64,000 nucleotides of DNA from Lindgomyces ingoldianus. Lineage: Eukaryota > Ascomycota > Dothideomycetes > Pleosporales > Lindgomycetaceae. The notes under the pieces were generated by a model. The model was not told where the DNA came from, did no database searches, and saw only the letters and a list, made by a program, of their open reading frames with translations. The DNA lies in contig NW_022985194.1 of the NCBI RefSeq assembly GCF_010093535.1, positions 439,638-503,637 of the forward strand, written 5' to 3'. Shown here one piece after another: positions 32,509-45,081 of this stretch (positions within the stretch are counted from its first letter, which is position 1; each line of letters starts with the position of its first letter). The position numbers and the translations under genes were made by a program.

Positions 32509-34161
32509 GCGATTCTGAAGAAAGGCAGAGAGCAGGTATATGATTCTGTAAGTGGATGGTGTTTTGTGTTTTAATAAATGGCGCTTTTTTCTGCCTTGTG
32601 TTGTTAATTCCATCAGGATCTCCAACCGGTGAGTGAAATGTGTGCTGGGAGGAAGAGGAGACTCATCAAAGATAGCGATTGGCCCAGCTCTTCTCAGCCC
32701 TGCAGAAGGCCCGCCGTACTCGCAAAGCTGAGCAATGTGGCCCATGTGCCCGAGATTACGAGTTCATTTATTATCTTCACAGAACAGGAAATGTTACCAG
32801 TTACATGGACGAGGGCCCGGCAAACCAGAGCACTGGATCCTCCAAGCGTGCTACGAGTCGTCAATGCCCTATCATGCGGACCGCTGAGCCAAGTGCCCGA
32901 CGTTTTCCGCATTTTTTTGATAATGGGTGGTAAGATTCCCTACGAATGGGTGAGGCGTTTTCGATTTTCGAGTGCTTGCATTATGCACGAAATCACGCTG
33001 AAGCAGTAGACGGCTCCCGCGCATAGTTCCGAGCTGCAGACGATAGCTTCTCGAAAAGATGCAGCATAACACAGCACGAATGTCTATTTTCTTGCGCAAC
33101 AGAATTTCATCTCAGTTCATCCTCCGACTATACCTAGGTCTGTCTAAAGTGGAATCGAAATCCGTGTGCTCCTTCCTATAGCGTTGATGAAGATGTGGTG
33201 TACCGTAGAACCCCAAGAATAACTTTTAACGAACAAATATATTACATCCAGATTAGGTACTTTTCCGTGTAGATCACGAGGCCGGTCGTTGTAGAAGCGA
33301 GACGGCGTTCATGCATCTGCGTGGATTGGGACTTGTACCTCCCGTGGACAACGATATAACAGCTGGTAGCCATCTACTTGGGTTTTCTACTCATAATACG
33401 ATACAAATTGCCACGTAGGTATAACGAATGATCGGCTAGAACCGAGCATAAAGTCTTCGTGAGCTGCAGATATGTTGCATACTTTTAAACCGGCGAAACA
33501 AAGGGCCGCAGCGGAGCCTGTGAATGTAAAAGTTCGACCCTCTTCTAAGCCTTCGACCTAGAGTGTACCAGTAGTTGTCAAGCTCACCTTTCCTTGTAAT
33601 CGCAGGCTATTTCTTGTGCTCCAATGGGATCGTTTTCGAACCGTTTTCGTCAGAATTCCGGCTTCTCAGCTAGATATTCAAGTGAATACAAGTTTCTTCC
33701 CTACAACATCTGATGCAGAATCTGAAGTTTGCACCCCCACAATTCACAATTACAATCCCCACCACCATGGGGGTGACCCCACTAGCCACCTATCCTAACG
33801 CCACAAGGAGCGGGGTGTATGCCCACTTCACATCGCTACCCGCTACCTTCGCTAATACTCACCCTCGAGTCATCCTCCCGGAGAGACGAAGCGGAACGTC
33901 ATTGGGTACCATCTCTAAGTTTCTGTAAAGCAGTCTCGCTGTTCAGCAGTTCGCGATTAATCATGCGTAAGTTTTGCTGGGTATGACGTGTGCCTAAATT
34001 ATCACATCGTCATCCATTTGCACCTCTCCAACCGTCTCAGAGCATCTCCTTGATCATTCGAACGTCATTTCTGTCGATTTTCGCTCATAGCGCGGCCCCG
34101 ACGGACTCGGTTTTAGCCCTTTAAAGAACGACTCCCTGCCTCTAAATACAGTTGTAGAAGC
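32509..34161. other. Intergenic / promoter region
   Basis: Divergent space between the small membrane protein and the Bli-3-like gene. Several short frames, none supported. The 150 bp before 34162 are pyrimidine-rich, as in fungal promoters. Confidence 0.45.
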
Positions 34162-35039
34162 ATGCTCTGTACTCGCGCTTTTCCTCGAGCTATCACCCTT
34201 CATATTCCAACGTCATTTCCAACTCAATTCCTTCTCCGATCAGCTTTCTTCGCTTGCCCTTTAGTCCCGACTTCAAATCGCAAGTCATTTTCAAGTTCAT
34301 CCTCTTTCGGAATGCCTGAGTCTCTTACATCCAGCGAAATTAACTCAAAGACCGATCCATCGGTTGGCAAGCAATATGACACCGAAACTTCAAAGGATAA
34401 GCAAATCAAGGAGTTCTTCGATTTGGTAGATAGTAAGAAGATCGGCTTATTGAATACCTACCGAAACGGTATTGGTATGTTAATATTTCCACCTTTCCTC
34501 AGGCCGTACTCATATTCTTTGTCACGCCCTACAACTATAACCAAAATGGTCCCCCCGACCCAAACTCTAACTGAAAAATTCCAGGACCTGTCGGTCGTTC
34601 AATGGCCGTCGCTAAACGCGTCGGTCCCGACTTCCTCTTCCTCGCTAACTCCCACTCGCGGAAGTTCTCCGACCTATCCCAGAATCCTGAGTGCCAGTTC
34701 ACCTTCCAAGATTCTAAAACCCAAGATTGGGCATCTATCACCGGTGTAGCAACCACCGTCTCGAACTCTGACCCACGGATCAAAGAGCTCTGGTCCAACG
34801 GCGTGAAAGCGTGGTTTGGCGACCTGGGAGATGGAAAACATGATGGTGGCCCGGAGGATCCGCGAATGACATTGATTGAGGTTAAGGCGAAGTATGTGAG
34901 TTATTGGTTGCATCAGGTGGGGGCTTTGGGGTTTGCGAAGGAGGTGGGGGTTGCGGCTATGACGGGCAAGGTGGCTGTTACGGGAGTTTTGAGGGAGTTG
35001 AGGGAGGGGGATTTGCAGGCTGCTAGGAAGTTGGCTTGA
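34162..35039 (+). CDS. bli-3: Bli-3-like FMN-binding split-barrel protein
   Basis: Exons 34162-34474 and 34585-35039 join in phase across a 110-bp intron (GTATGT, branch CTAAC, CAG) to 255 residues. A shorter form from the internal ATG at 34312 (MPESLTSSEI) would be 205. The body matches the pyridoxamine-phosphate-oxidase-like split barrel of Neurospora blue-light-induced Bli-3: KIGLLNTYRNGIGPVGRSMA, FLFLANSHSRKFSDL, INGVATTVSN-type ITGVATTVSN, IKELWSNGVKAWFGD and KYVSYWLH. The first 50 residues are Arg/Ser/Phe-rich without acidic residues, like a mitochondrial presequence. The two starts may thus give two locations. It ends with ATG-independent helices REGDLQAARKLA. Product role: flavin-binding general stress or light-response protein. 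Confidence 0.85.
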
Positions 35040-35357
35040 ATTATGATTGCAGTCTAGGCTCCGGCACTCACAGACCTCAATGCATGTGTCAGAATGCTTT
35101 AATCTGGAAAGTTTGGAGGGAAAGAGATTGTATATTTCTACACGAAATGGGACCACATCTTTCGTCAGATGAACGTTTCAACTTATGAATTGATTTCATC
35201 TTCTATTCAGCTAGAAATATATCAAGCTCAACAACTTCCGTCCAAGATAGTACGCACGCCAGTCCCTTTTCCAAATCAACTTAGGCTTCTCCTCTCCTCC
35301 CTTAAGCGCTATGCCAGCGAGATCACTCCAATCAGTTTCCTGTCTGCCCTTACCCCC

Positions 35358-36458
35358 TCACGGAACATATTCCACGCCAACCGGAATCCCAATATCTGTC
35401 ACATTCTCATTCAGAACGGTCCACGTTGCATTCGCGCCATCAATCCCCATCCCCACTAACTTAGCCCACATAACACGGATATTACTCATAGCCGTAAACC
35501 ACAACCGGCCACTCGCATTATCGACTGTGAAACTCGTGATACTCATATTCATATTATCCACGCCATCAGTTTTGAAGAACATGGCCGGATGTGTGACACT
35601 CGAAATTATCGTTTCCGGAGTATAGACGTAACCGCCGTTGGGCTTGGGGGTAGAGGGACGAGGAGGACTGAAGGTACACCGTTTGAGCGCCGTAGGGGAA
35701 TTTGTATACCGGGCCCTTTCAACCCAATACAACCTCCCTACACCCTCATCGCCATCCCATATCACGCGCATCTGCCCTGGATACCCGGAATTCTCAACTA
35801 AGACCTCTGCAGTCACATTCTGGGCGCCATATTTCTCCACGTCCGCAAACGAGGCGCGTCGGATCGAGCTCAAGTCTTCAGGAAATGTCACCGAGCTCCA
35901 GTATATCCACCCTTGCTTCTCGTCGATGGCGATTCCACCGGGTGACGCTTTCGCAGGGATGTACGACGGGGTGTAGGAGTAGTCGAGGCCTGTGGACACG
36001 TTGAGGAATACTTCCACGTTTGTACCGTTTAGATTTGCGCGTTTGATAAGGCCTGTGCTTTGGATTCCGAAGTATAATTTCGACTGGGAGATTGCGAGAC
36101 TTGTCGCGCTCTCACTAACAATGGTCACGTTGTTCCCGCCCAACATATCGGTTCTCTTAATTCCTTCCCCAGTCGCGACATACACGTGCCCATTTTCACG
36201 ATCTACGGCTAGGCCGCTGGACCCGATGGGTTGGTTCTCAGGCGTTGGGTTCCCGAAGTTGAGTAGATTGAGGGAATTGGTGCCGATGGTGGAGAGGCCT
36301 CGGAGGGAAGTGCGCCAGGTGGTTACGGGGCGGCTGCGGTGGCCGACTCCTGTGTCGGCGATGAGGAGATGTTCGGAGCCAGATTTTGGGGTGAGGGATG
36401 CGAGGGTGTGGGAGAACAGGGTGAGCAGGAGGAGGGGTTTTAGGAGGGGAATTATCAT
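35358..36458 (-). CDS. Secreted YWTD-like beta-propeller protein
   Basis: An intronless frame of 366 residues starts with a strong signal peptide, MIIPLLKPLLLLTLFSHTLA. Repeated blocks follow the pattern x-I-A-V-D-x-x-x-G-x-(I/V)-Y-(V/W): GLAVDRENGHVYVA, GIAIDEKQGWIYWSS, GRLYWVE and FTVDNASGRLWFTA. This is the signature of a six-bladed YWTD/NHL-type propeller. Many NxS/T sites agree with secretion. No catalytic motif is visible; it may be a lactonase-like or purely binding propeller. It is convergent with the Bli-3-like gene, 318 bp apart. Confidence 0.75.
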   Translation of the reverse strand: MIIPLLKPLLLLTLFSHTLASLTPKSGSEHLLIADTGVGHRSRPVTTWRTSLRGLSTIGTNSLNLLNFGNPTPENQPIGSSGLAVDRENGHVYVATGEGIKRTDMLGGNNVTIVSESATSLAISQSKLYFGIQSTGLIKRANLNGTNVEVFLNVSTGLDYSYTPSYIPAKASPGGIAIDEKQGWIYWSSVTFPEDLSSIRRASFADVEKYGAQNVTAEVLVENSGYPGQMRVIWDGDEGVGRLYWVERARYTNSPTALKRCTFSPPRPSTPKPNGGYVYTPETIISSVTHPAMFFKTDGVDNMNMSITSFTVDNASGRLWFTAMSNIRVMWAKLVGMGIDGANATWTVLNENVTDIGIPVGVEYVP

Positions 36459-39121
36459 GGTGGAGGGTGGATTGAGCGTGTTTAAACGGTGAGAGGGTGA
36501 GTGTGCGAATAGATCGTTCTTTATGGATATGAGAGAATCATCTGGAGTATTCTAATGGTAAGGCACTACGTAACAATTGTAGATAATAGTTACTTTGCAG
36601 AGTCATACTCAAGCCGTACAATTACGCGTGTTGCTAAAGGAAGAGAATTAATATACCAACGTAAGCTCTTGAAGCTATGTTGAGCCTGTATGGATAACAA
36701 TGGAATTGAAAAGGACAACATGCGAAGTGTACGGAGACTTTTACATTCACCACGTTTACAGTTACAGTTAAAAGTGACATCGAACCGGGTTGAAGTAGCA
36801 CCGTCTTTTGTGATGTCGTCAAAATAGATTGATAGAAGTATATTAAAGAAAATGGATGTTACTACTCTCGGGTTGCGATGTCCCATTCTGCCTGAATCCT
36901 GCGGCCGCCTTCACGTGATCCCCCAATACTCCCTGCACAATCTGAATACCGGAGTTAAGAGTTAGTTCCTTGAACGTGAGCCCCTGGAAAATGGAATTGG
37001 AAAGGGAACCTGGAAATCGCGGAATAAATTCCTCACGTCTTTGAGCGTGAGCGGAACTTTCTTAACAACCACTGATCCAGAGCCCGCCACAAATAACCAA
37101 CTCTTTCCCACCATTATTATGATTCACCAGACTGCCCATCTCTCGTTCTCGAAGTGGATCCTCCCATCTTCTTTTGGTAACGAACGTATTGGCGCCGAGT
37201 GTGTTCGCAGCGATAATCAAGTTTTCCACGTTTCATACAAGTCAACGATTTTCCCTTGAAAGCTGTCATAGAGAGCACACAACATGTTAAACTTTTCCGC
37301 AGTTCTGAATCCGAAGACATGTGTCACAAAAACTCCGAGAGGAAGCGCACATCTAAGGAGTGCATGGTGAATCAAGAGAAGCTTTTGACACTCACAGACA
37401 AAGCCACAACAGATTGCGACACCCGTGTTGAGTACCGGGTGCTAAGGGTTCGCGTTAAATAAATAAACCTTCGTTTGAAACTATAGGAAGGCACCTACTC
37501 ATTCCGGACGGGCCTAGAAGATGATAAACACTGACGGCTCAATATTTGAAAACAGGCCTTCGACATCTTGTCGTTAGTGGTGTATAGTTACTTCGAGGCT
37601 CTTGCATAGAATGGAGTGAGCTGCCGGCCCTAGAGGGATTGATTTAGGCAAATGGATCGGAAGGGAACCTGTAACTACAAAACGTCATTTGCTGGTAAAG
37701 GCAAGACTATCAAATAGGTGGGAGGCTCGCTCTTCACCCCAGCAGTGTTAACGTTTTCGTTTCCCCCTCAATTTTGATTCCTGCTTCGACTTTGATCTTC
37801 GCGTTGCTAGAGGGCTCGGCCGTCTGTGGCGTAGTGCTCCTAGACTTCATAATGAAAGTTGGTTGCTGACTTCATTCGGCAGCGAAAGGGATGAAGGAGA
37901 GTGTTTGCAGTAGTCACGCATGGGTCTCACGCATGGCTCACGGATGGTTCTCATGTTGCCAAGACTTACCCCTTTTCTTGCATATATATAGACCCCCTAG
38001 GTACACTCCTTTAGCAATCAATCCAGTTCCTCATGCCCCTCGTGCTCCTCTTAGCTTCACAGAGAGAGGCGAGAGAGAAAAGGAATAGTGGCAGGAGAAG
38101 AACGAGCGGCCACTCGGCTGTGAGCTGAACTCCAACGCTGACGTATCTCATTCTGAGACTGCAGATTCTTCGTTGCGGAATGGAAACCTGCAGCGGCCCG
38201 CACTCGGATCCCAACAAGGAAAGCTCAGGAGTCCACAATCTAGGGAGAGACATAGGCTTAGAGGCCTTACCGCTTTTTCTTTCAAAAATATTACAGGTTT
38301 ATGCATGCCTCAGCGTGTTTTTCGAGGCTTCTACTCTTTCCCACGGCAATTCAGATCTCATCATTCACGATTCCGAGTAAAGACAAGCATTTTGCCGATA
38401 TACACAACTGGCCATCCTGTGCAGGAGCTAAGTGTGGTCTAGTTGAATAGAATCAACCTTGGTATCGAACGAAGTCAGTCGGTGATGAAGAGAGATATGC
38501 ATATTTGCTTCCAGGTTTTCACGAAAGACACGGAAAAACAGCTCGGTAGGAATCTGGAAGAGGAGGGAAGTGACGGAGGAAAGAGAAGGAAGCGATTAGA
38601 AAGCCAAAGAAGAATTTGCGTGCGCTTAGCTATATCTGGCACGAATGGCAGGAGCGACTTCCAGCGCAGAAGGTGCGACCCACCGCACTGTGCCGCGGAA
38701 TTAGATGATTCCTGTAGGAAAATACCTCCCGAGATCTACTGCACTCGCGTCATGGATGCCCTAGCCTTAGATAAACAAGGCTTCGGCATAGCTAGCCCTT
38801 CGGAAGCGTAAGATTGGCGAGTGGTTGATATGAAAGTCCTCACATAACAAAAAGGTGTTAGTATTGAACTCAGAAACAGAATACATTGGTATAACTCAGC
38901 AAATGCATGCAAACCAGAGTGAGCTGGGCAATCAAGTACCTAAGATAATACAGTTCCTCCATCTGCACCCCCATTCCTTTCCATTCCATTCCGTTCGCAG
39001 CTTGCTTGCATATTCATGCCGTGTATCCGTTCCACCCACGGCTGCGTGACCGACCAACCCTGATGCTTGTTTCATGTCATGCTATGCCTTGTGACCACAC
39101 AATATGTTGTTAATTTGTCGC
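36459..39121. other. Long intergenic stretch, no supported gene
   Basis: About 2.7 kb with only short, motif-free frames. The longest, at 38443-38811, is basic and low in hydrophobics and I do not trust it. A non-coding RNA or a gene with many short exons cannot be excluded. Confidence 0.45.
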
Positions 39122-39761
39122 TCATTTCTTTTTCGAATGAACCTTCTCCTCCAATGTCCTCACATAACCTTCTATCCGTTGTACCGCAGTTTGGAGAGCC
39201 TATTCCATTATCAGTGAACGCCTGAGAGTTGACCAGAATCCTAGATCTAGTAGAGTATATCCCATATGGCGGAGGAAAGTGCTGGATTGAAATGATAGAG
39301 AGCTGGGTCGAGCTAGGTAGACGTACATAAATATCTTCCGTCAGCAATTCATTCGAAACGCGGTATTCGTCGATGACATAGTAGTACATTCCGGCGCCGG
39401 AAGCGGTGGCACCGAGCAAGAAGCCGAAGAGTCTGTAATCGCCAGCACGCATTAGCCATTCCATATATCCAGAAACAATCACCGCTCCTGTTTCAGTGCA
39501 GCGCAGCGGAGCACAATTCAGTATTCCCCAAACTGTTGAACCCAGCTGCCCCGAAAAAGCGAGAGACAAGAAGAAGACGGGGTGTTCGACTCACCCTCCT
39601 CGAAATGCCCCAACCGGCTTCTTCACCGGCGCTACCACAGTCGCCGCTTCCTGCCTCACTACATTCGATGTCTGAAAGCCCCTCACTATGCTCCTCATGG
39701 TCAATCCGCTGCGTGCTGCTGCCGCTGTCCGGGCAGCCGGAACTAGAATGCGCGACACCAT
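39122..39761 (-). CDS. Small mitochondrial inner-membrane protein, three exons
   Basis: Exons 39595-39761, 39327-39432 and 39122-39199 join in frame over introns of 162 and 127 bp, giving 116 residues. The N-terminus MVSRILVPAARTAAAARSGL with RSIVRGFQTSNVV is a textbook mitochondrial targeting sequence. A glycine-rich membrane span follows (LFGFLLGATASGAGMYYYVI), then DEYRVSNELLTEDIYALQTA. A coiled-coil tail reads RIEGYVRTLEEKVHSKKK. This layout is conserved in ascomycetes as a small uncharacterised inner-membrane protein. The splice choice is supported because all three exons give one uninterrupted, family-like sequence. Role unknown. Confidence 0.8.
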
Positions 39762-40518
39762 TCTCCTCAATGGCTTATACAAACTCTTTGTTTCGATATC
39801 GCGGGCCCTATGCAGGATTTCAGTTTGTAGGGAGTGGATTGCCGGAATTGTGGGTAGTGGCGAGATTGTGAGGATGTCGCGTGGTTTGTTGTTCGTTGGC
39901 CGAGGAGGTGACGATTGTTGAAGCTTGGGCCCCGGCTCCAGATCTTGGCACCCGCAATGTTGCAGGTGCGCTAGGCTGGATAGGGAGGTGCACGAGCGGA
40001 TTAGTTTATACTTCGCGGGCTGTCAAGTTTTCTGAGTACTTTGAGGAGCAGAAGATGAGGCGATAAGTGGCTCGGAAGACAATGGTGAGAGGGTAGGTGA
40101 GGTACTCAGTAATCGTGACGTTTTTCGCTGCAAAGATTGACAATTTCCTGTCTGGGACACACTGGCTCGGGTGCATGAACAGGTACTGTAAGTGGTCGTC
40201 TTGAAGGTATTGCATTTCGTTGTAAAATTGATAGACAGGGAGGGGGTGGTGAATAGGTCCTACGTCCGAGAGGGCGGTGGGCCGGAGATTTATATATTAT
40301 TGAGGATTTTGTGGATGTGGGTGTTGAAAAGTTTAAACCTTGGTTGATGAATGCTTCATGTGACATGATACATACTCATCACAGATTCCTCTAGCAATAT
40401 ATATGCCTTAGACAATTCTACTACCGAGTAGGTAAGGACATCATTTGGAGAAAGGGGTATCAATATCCGTCAAGTCATCAGTCAAGCAACACCTCTGCAC
40501 GCCATTTTCTGCAAAGCC

Positions 40519-41946
40519 TCAGGAAACTGCGGACCTTGAAGAACCACACACACCACAGACACCAGCATCACCTGAGTTGGTGTACTCGTTACCTTCGCAC
40601 GTTGTGCTCTTACACTTCCAGTTATTGGGCACCAGATGTGGGTTCAGAACGTTGGAGCACACTGCACAAGTAAGTGATCCAGCCTCGTTGACAAGAGAGC
40701 AGATTGGGCAGTCCACTTGAGTCTCGAGCCGCTCGCAACGATGATCTGTGGAGTTACTTAAAAGATTACTATCAGGTCGGCGCTTGTGGATCTCGTCCAG
40801 GTGGATGACATGCACCGAAGAAGAGCGTTTAGATGGGGGGGTGAGGTCCCTAGTGTTTGTTGCTAGAGGCTTCGCAGCCGTCCCCTTGGGTGCGAATGTC
40901 GTTTTAGTCGTCTCCCGTAGAGGTCTCCTTCGAAATTCTGGTTGTGAGTTGGACACCCTCAGTGCATCGATCTGCTTCTGGAATCCCTGTATTTCCTCCA
41001 TTTCCTTCATGGCATGATCATCGTTTTCGTCCTCATCTTCGCAAACCTTCACCAACGCGTGCCCCTTCTCGTCGACCATCCTCTTCCCATCGACATCGAC
41101 GGCAGCTTCATTCTCGCCCATCCCTTCGTACTCGCCTTCCGTCTCGCTCTCGGAGCCTACTTCTTCTTTCTTGACCTCGGGTTCTTGTTTCTTCGCGGCG
41201 CCGAATCGCTCGAGCGCAGCTGCAACTCTGAGTTCTCTACCGCGCTGACTCCCAGCGACCCTTGGTTTTCCCTTCTTCGTCACGCCGCCCTCCAGCTTAA
41301 TCTTCGTATCGTCATCCGCTCCGAGGGCTTGTCCGCCTGTACCGAACTTCTTCAATATACGCCTTTGCTTCTTCTCGGCATAGGTCAATGTCTCTTTCTC
41401 TTTGCCAACTCGCCTCCTCTTCTTCCTCCTGCTCTGGTACGTCCCACCACAAAGATGCTCCGGCATATCCGCTACGCCCACACTTCCCCTCAGCAAACTC
41501 CCAGACGCCAAGTCCCGCCCCCTTCCCCACAACCCCTCCCCCGTATACCCCTTCATCCATAGCTCTCTCAAATCCGCTGCATACATATCCTTCACCTTCC
41601 AAAAAGCCTTCGAGTGATTCATATGCTTGCAATGCGCCAGCTCATGCACCATGACCATCATAACGCACCTATCGGGCAGCCATTCACCCTTTCGATTTCT
41701 CAGCACTAGTTGTATGACTTCTCCAGCGTTAAAGTTGCGGCCGACGAATTCGTTGTTGAAGGGGAATTCTTCGAGGGCTTGGACTAGGATCATGTGCTTT
41801 TTCATGAAGGGGTAGCAGATTGCGGCGACGCGGTTGAGGATGGCTTCGGCCGTTGGGGAGGTCAGGCCAGGGAGCGGCTTGATGAAGTTGATGAGCGCAT
41901 TAGGTCGTTGAGTGCGCTCGTTGAGACGCTCGAAACCGAGGGGCAT
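40519..41946 (-). CDS. wss1: WLM/Wss1-type DNA-protein crosslink protease with C-terminal zinc fingers
   Basis: The frame from the ATG at 41946 encodes 475 residues without introns. The N-terminal WLM domain begins MPLGFERLNERTQRPNALIN and carries the metalloprotease site HELAHCKHMNHSKAFW at residues 101-116, with HExxH plus a third His. The family (yeast Wss1, animal SPRTN-related) degrades proteins crosslinked to DNA and acts with Cdc48 and SUMO/ubiquitin in the nucleus. The middle is charged and low-complexity (EVKKEEVGSESETEGEYEG). The C-terminus has paired CxxC motifs, CPICSLVNEAGSLTCAVC and KCKSTTCEGN..CGVCGSS, like RanBP2-type zinc ribbons that may bind ubiquitin. The start is at this methionine because the upstream frame lacks an ATG and homology begins here. 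Confidence 0.9.
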   Translation of the reverse strand: MPLGFERLNERTQRPNALINFIKPLPGLTSPTAEAILNRVAAICYPFMKKHMILVQALEEFPFNNEFVGRNFNAGEVIQLVLRNRKGEWLPDRCVMMVMVHELAHCKHMNHSKAFWKVKDMYAADLRELWMKGYTGEGLWGRGRDLASGSLLRGSVGVADMPEHLCGGTYQSRRKKRRRVGKEKETLTYAEKKQRRILKKFGTGGQALGADDDTKIKLEGGVTKKGKPRVAGSQRGRELRVAAALERFGAAKKQEPEVKKEEVGSESETEGEYEGMGENEAAVDVDGKRMVDEKGHALVKVCEDEDENDDHAMKEMEEIQGFQKQIDALRVSNSQPEFRRRPLRETTKTTFAPKGTAAKPLATNTRDLTPPSKRSSSVHVIHLDEIHKRRPDSNLLSNSTDHRCERLETQVDCPICSLVNEAGSLTCAVCSNVLNPHLVPNNWKCKSTTCEGNEYTNSGDAGVCGVCGSSRSAVS

Positions 41947-44900
41947 TTTGGGTCGGCTGCCGGAACCGACCACAAGATGAGATGGGGCGTGTGGGAAGTC
42001 GGAGTCGGGATGGCGAAATAAGTCGTTGCCGAAAAGCCAAGGCACAGTCAAAAGAACATAGGCTGAAGGTTGAAAACGGAACGAGGAAGAGTGGAAGGAA
42101 GGGGGGACGTGATGTCAGTATGGAGGATGAAAGTGATGGAGAAAGCCGCAGCTCGGACTGGCTTTAGCGTCGGATTTTAGGCGCGTGAACAACGCGAAGT
42201 CACCCTTACCACTTCCTCGGTTCTCTCATCCACCACCTCTCTTTCACTGCACTTCTCCCGCCATACGGCATGCTTTCAGCCATCGACACTGGCACGCTTC
42301 CTTCTCTCGCAATCGCGATGGGTACGGGATTTCCCCATTTCTCGTCCAGTTGTCTGCCCTCAGCTGACTATTCAACAATTAGAAGAATATCTAATAATCT
42401 TACTGTAGCCTTATAGGGGGCACGATCTAATAGGAATTCTGTATTGTGGACTGAGGGTCCGAAAAGCTATGTGATTTATATAGTATCGTGGGACGCCGAA
42501 CCCAAGGTTGATTGGGAAGCCCATCGTAGAGCCCTCCGGCTTACACTTACCTTACGTACTATCTACGGCTATTCGTTTATGTTTCTATGACAATCCAGAC
42601 ACAACTCTGCATTTTCCATTATGCCAAATCCTCTCACTACTGCTCATATCTCTAAAGCCAGGATCCGCACCGAGCCCCCTTTCGTACTTTGCTTTCTCTG
42701 TAAGTTTAGGTGTTGGTGCAGCGGAAGTGTGTTGTTTGATAATGGAGCTTTTAGGGCAGCCATAATATATACAGAGGTACAGGTACTACTAGGTAGTAGC
42801 TTGGCCTGACTGAGTTTAGCTCATGTGCCTCATCGCTCCATTGAACGCTTTGCTATGCCGAGTGGCTAGCTGTTAGGGGTGATAAAGACGTCCATATTGC
42901 AATCATGGACGCACGGGTGCCAGCGTGCGAACACGAAGTCCTGGCCTAGTAGGTCCCAGATTTGCTAAATATAGGGCAGCACAAATTCCTAGCACATGGC
43001 TGCATTTAGGGACCAGGCTACAAGGCAATCTATCGAAGTGTGCTGAAAGCGACAGGTCTCAGAACGATCTTCCTAGAACTACGGCCTAGTTATTTCGAGG
43101 GTTTTCATCGAATAAGCATACTTTCCAAGCTGGCATTACCAGTCGTCCAAGTTGATCCCACAATCCTCAACAAACTTGCTTTTCCTTTAGAGATCTAGGG
43201 ATGTCGGTCACTATGGCATTACTCAATCTTTGACCTCGGCCCTGGCGACAACGGCCACCAGCGCGAGATGAAATGGACGTGATCCTATAAGGACTGGGCA
43301 ACCTGGAGTTTTCTAACGGTTGGTTGAATGAAGCCTGGATACAGCCTGGTATAGTTAACACAACCGATTTCGAGGACGTCTCGCAGTGAAGTGTTTGGAT
43401 GAGTATACGAATGGAGGAGGCGCTCGGATCCGAGGCCTCCCAAAGCCGAACTATATGGAAATGGAAGATGAGGAAGACGGTGATGGAATCGGTGACTCAC
43501 TCTGTCAGCCTGCTGTAGAGCTAGGATGGCTAATGTAGGGTTGTTTTCCATTCTTTGTGGCAAATTAGCCTCTTTGTTTAAAAGGCACACTAAGCAGGTC
43601 CACCTGATGAATTCAACAGTTGTATACCCCACTTGCATTACTTTCCTCACCTGTCTCATTATTTTGTCTGGACAGTCCTGGGATGAAATTTGCGCCCTTC
43701 CGAGCTTCTCCTTCCACATATTAAGTTTTGTGACCATGGTGGCGCTCTCAAGCTGGATCCCATTTCGATGCACAAACCAGCAGGTATTGTCTTTATCACA
43801 TCCCATCCCGCTATAGCATAGTTCCTCCTCTTCCCTATTCCCGCAGATCTATACTTATTCTCGTCCGTCACACCGTACACTTCCTCCACCGAACTATCGC
43901 AGCCAGCCAGTGTCACAGCGTGGGATCGTGCCATCTATTTCGGGATATATTAAAGAGCATTTTTGGCCCGAGGTTGCGCATACATGACTCAATTTTTCTC
44001 AGCACCTTACATAGGGGAGCATTGAAAGTTTGTGAAATTCCGGGACGGTCGACAACGTATGCAAAGTATTGTCTAGCTGCAATGGAATAGGAGCTCGCGG
44101 TGGATACTAGTGATGGATGATGTGATGGGAAGGCCAAGATACATTTGGAACTCAACCGTGATCTAATAACCGGTTCATAACCACACCAACTAACTCCTCA
44201 CTGTTCGAAACGCTCGGATTTGCCAAGTTGAAAGTCCGCGTTTGCCGTCTGCAAACAGCTTCTCCACCCATCAAATTCCGAAGCCTTCCGTATGATAGCC
44301 CGCCTCGCCGGAAGTAGAATTTACCCCTCCACCGACGAAAGCGGCGTCTTAGAGGCTGCTCTTGCCGCTGCTGTGGCATCAAGCCCGCCACAATCCCCAA
44401 GCTCCTCGTCCTTGTAAGTGTTGTAGAGCGACGCCCAGTCCCCCCTCCGCCCAATATCTACTTTTGCTGTCACTGTTTCCTGTTCAGTTTTGCCCAATCG
44501 AAGCCTTTCCATAGGCATCTAGCAGCTCCACTGCTGCGCCTAAATGCAGAGAAATATTACTCCCTAACAGCCAAGCAATCGCAATCACCCAAACTACTAT
44601 AATAGGGCGATATCACAAGCTGAGAAATCGTGCGCCAAGAAAATCTGTGGCTCAGTCGCCAAAAGTGCTCACGAAGACGGCAAGAGCATAAGGTCGACAA
44701 TCTCAGAAGACATTCTTGTCTGCCTTCTTAGTAGTCAAAAATTGTCTGCTCCAATCCAGAAGAGGGTATTTGAAGCCCTGGCATGGGATACCAGACCCCT
44801 GGCAGCTTGGCCGGCTCCCCGCGCTCTGGTAGCTCTTCCACTGGCGGGAAATCGTCAAGGCTCCCATCTTCGTTGCCAAAAAATGTAACTCCCAGATTCT

Positions 44901-45021
44901 GCTCTTAATCATGAGATTTGTCTGTAGAGTAGGATACTCTAGGACCCTTTTGAGAAGTGCTACAGTCTACCTATACTATGTGAAAATTGGCGTAGTTAGC
45001 TTGCTATTTATTCTCTGCTAC
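41947..45021. other. Intergenic or eroded sequence
   Basis: Overlapping frames of 60-170 codons occur on both strands between 43.2 and 44.9 kb. Examples are 43285-43806 on the reverse strand and a forward frame near 44290 reading MIARLAGSRIYPSTDESGVL. None can be tied to a family or to each other, so I make no gene call. Confidence 0.4.
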
Positions 45022-45081
45022 TTATGAGAGTGCGGGGCTCCAGATTCCAGGGCCCAGGGTCAGGCATGGTGATCTCGGATA

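Noticed and set aside
38443..38811. A 122-codon forward frame.
   Set aside because: Highly basic, no conserved motif, no splice or context support; plausible by chance in 2.7 kb of intergenic DNA.
41014..41562. Forward frame of 182 codons.
   Set aside because: Antisense to the WLM protease gene, whose active site and zinc fingers are unmistakable.
43285..43806. Reverse frame of 173 codons, thought to be an enzyme exon.
   Set aside because: No motif could be recognised and it cannot be joined to neighbouring frames through plausible splice sites.
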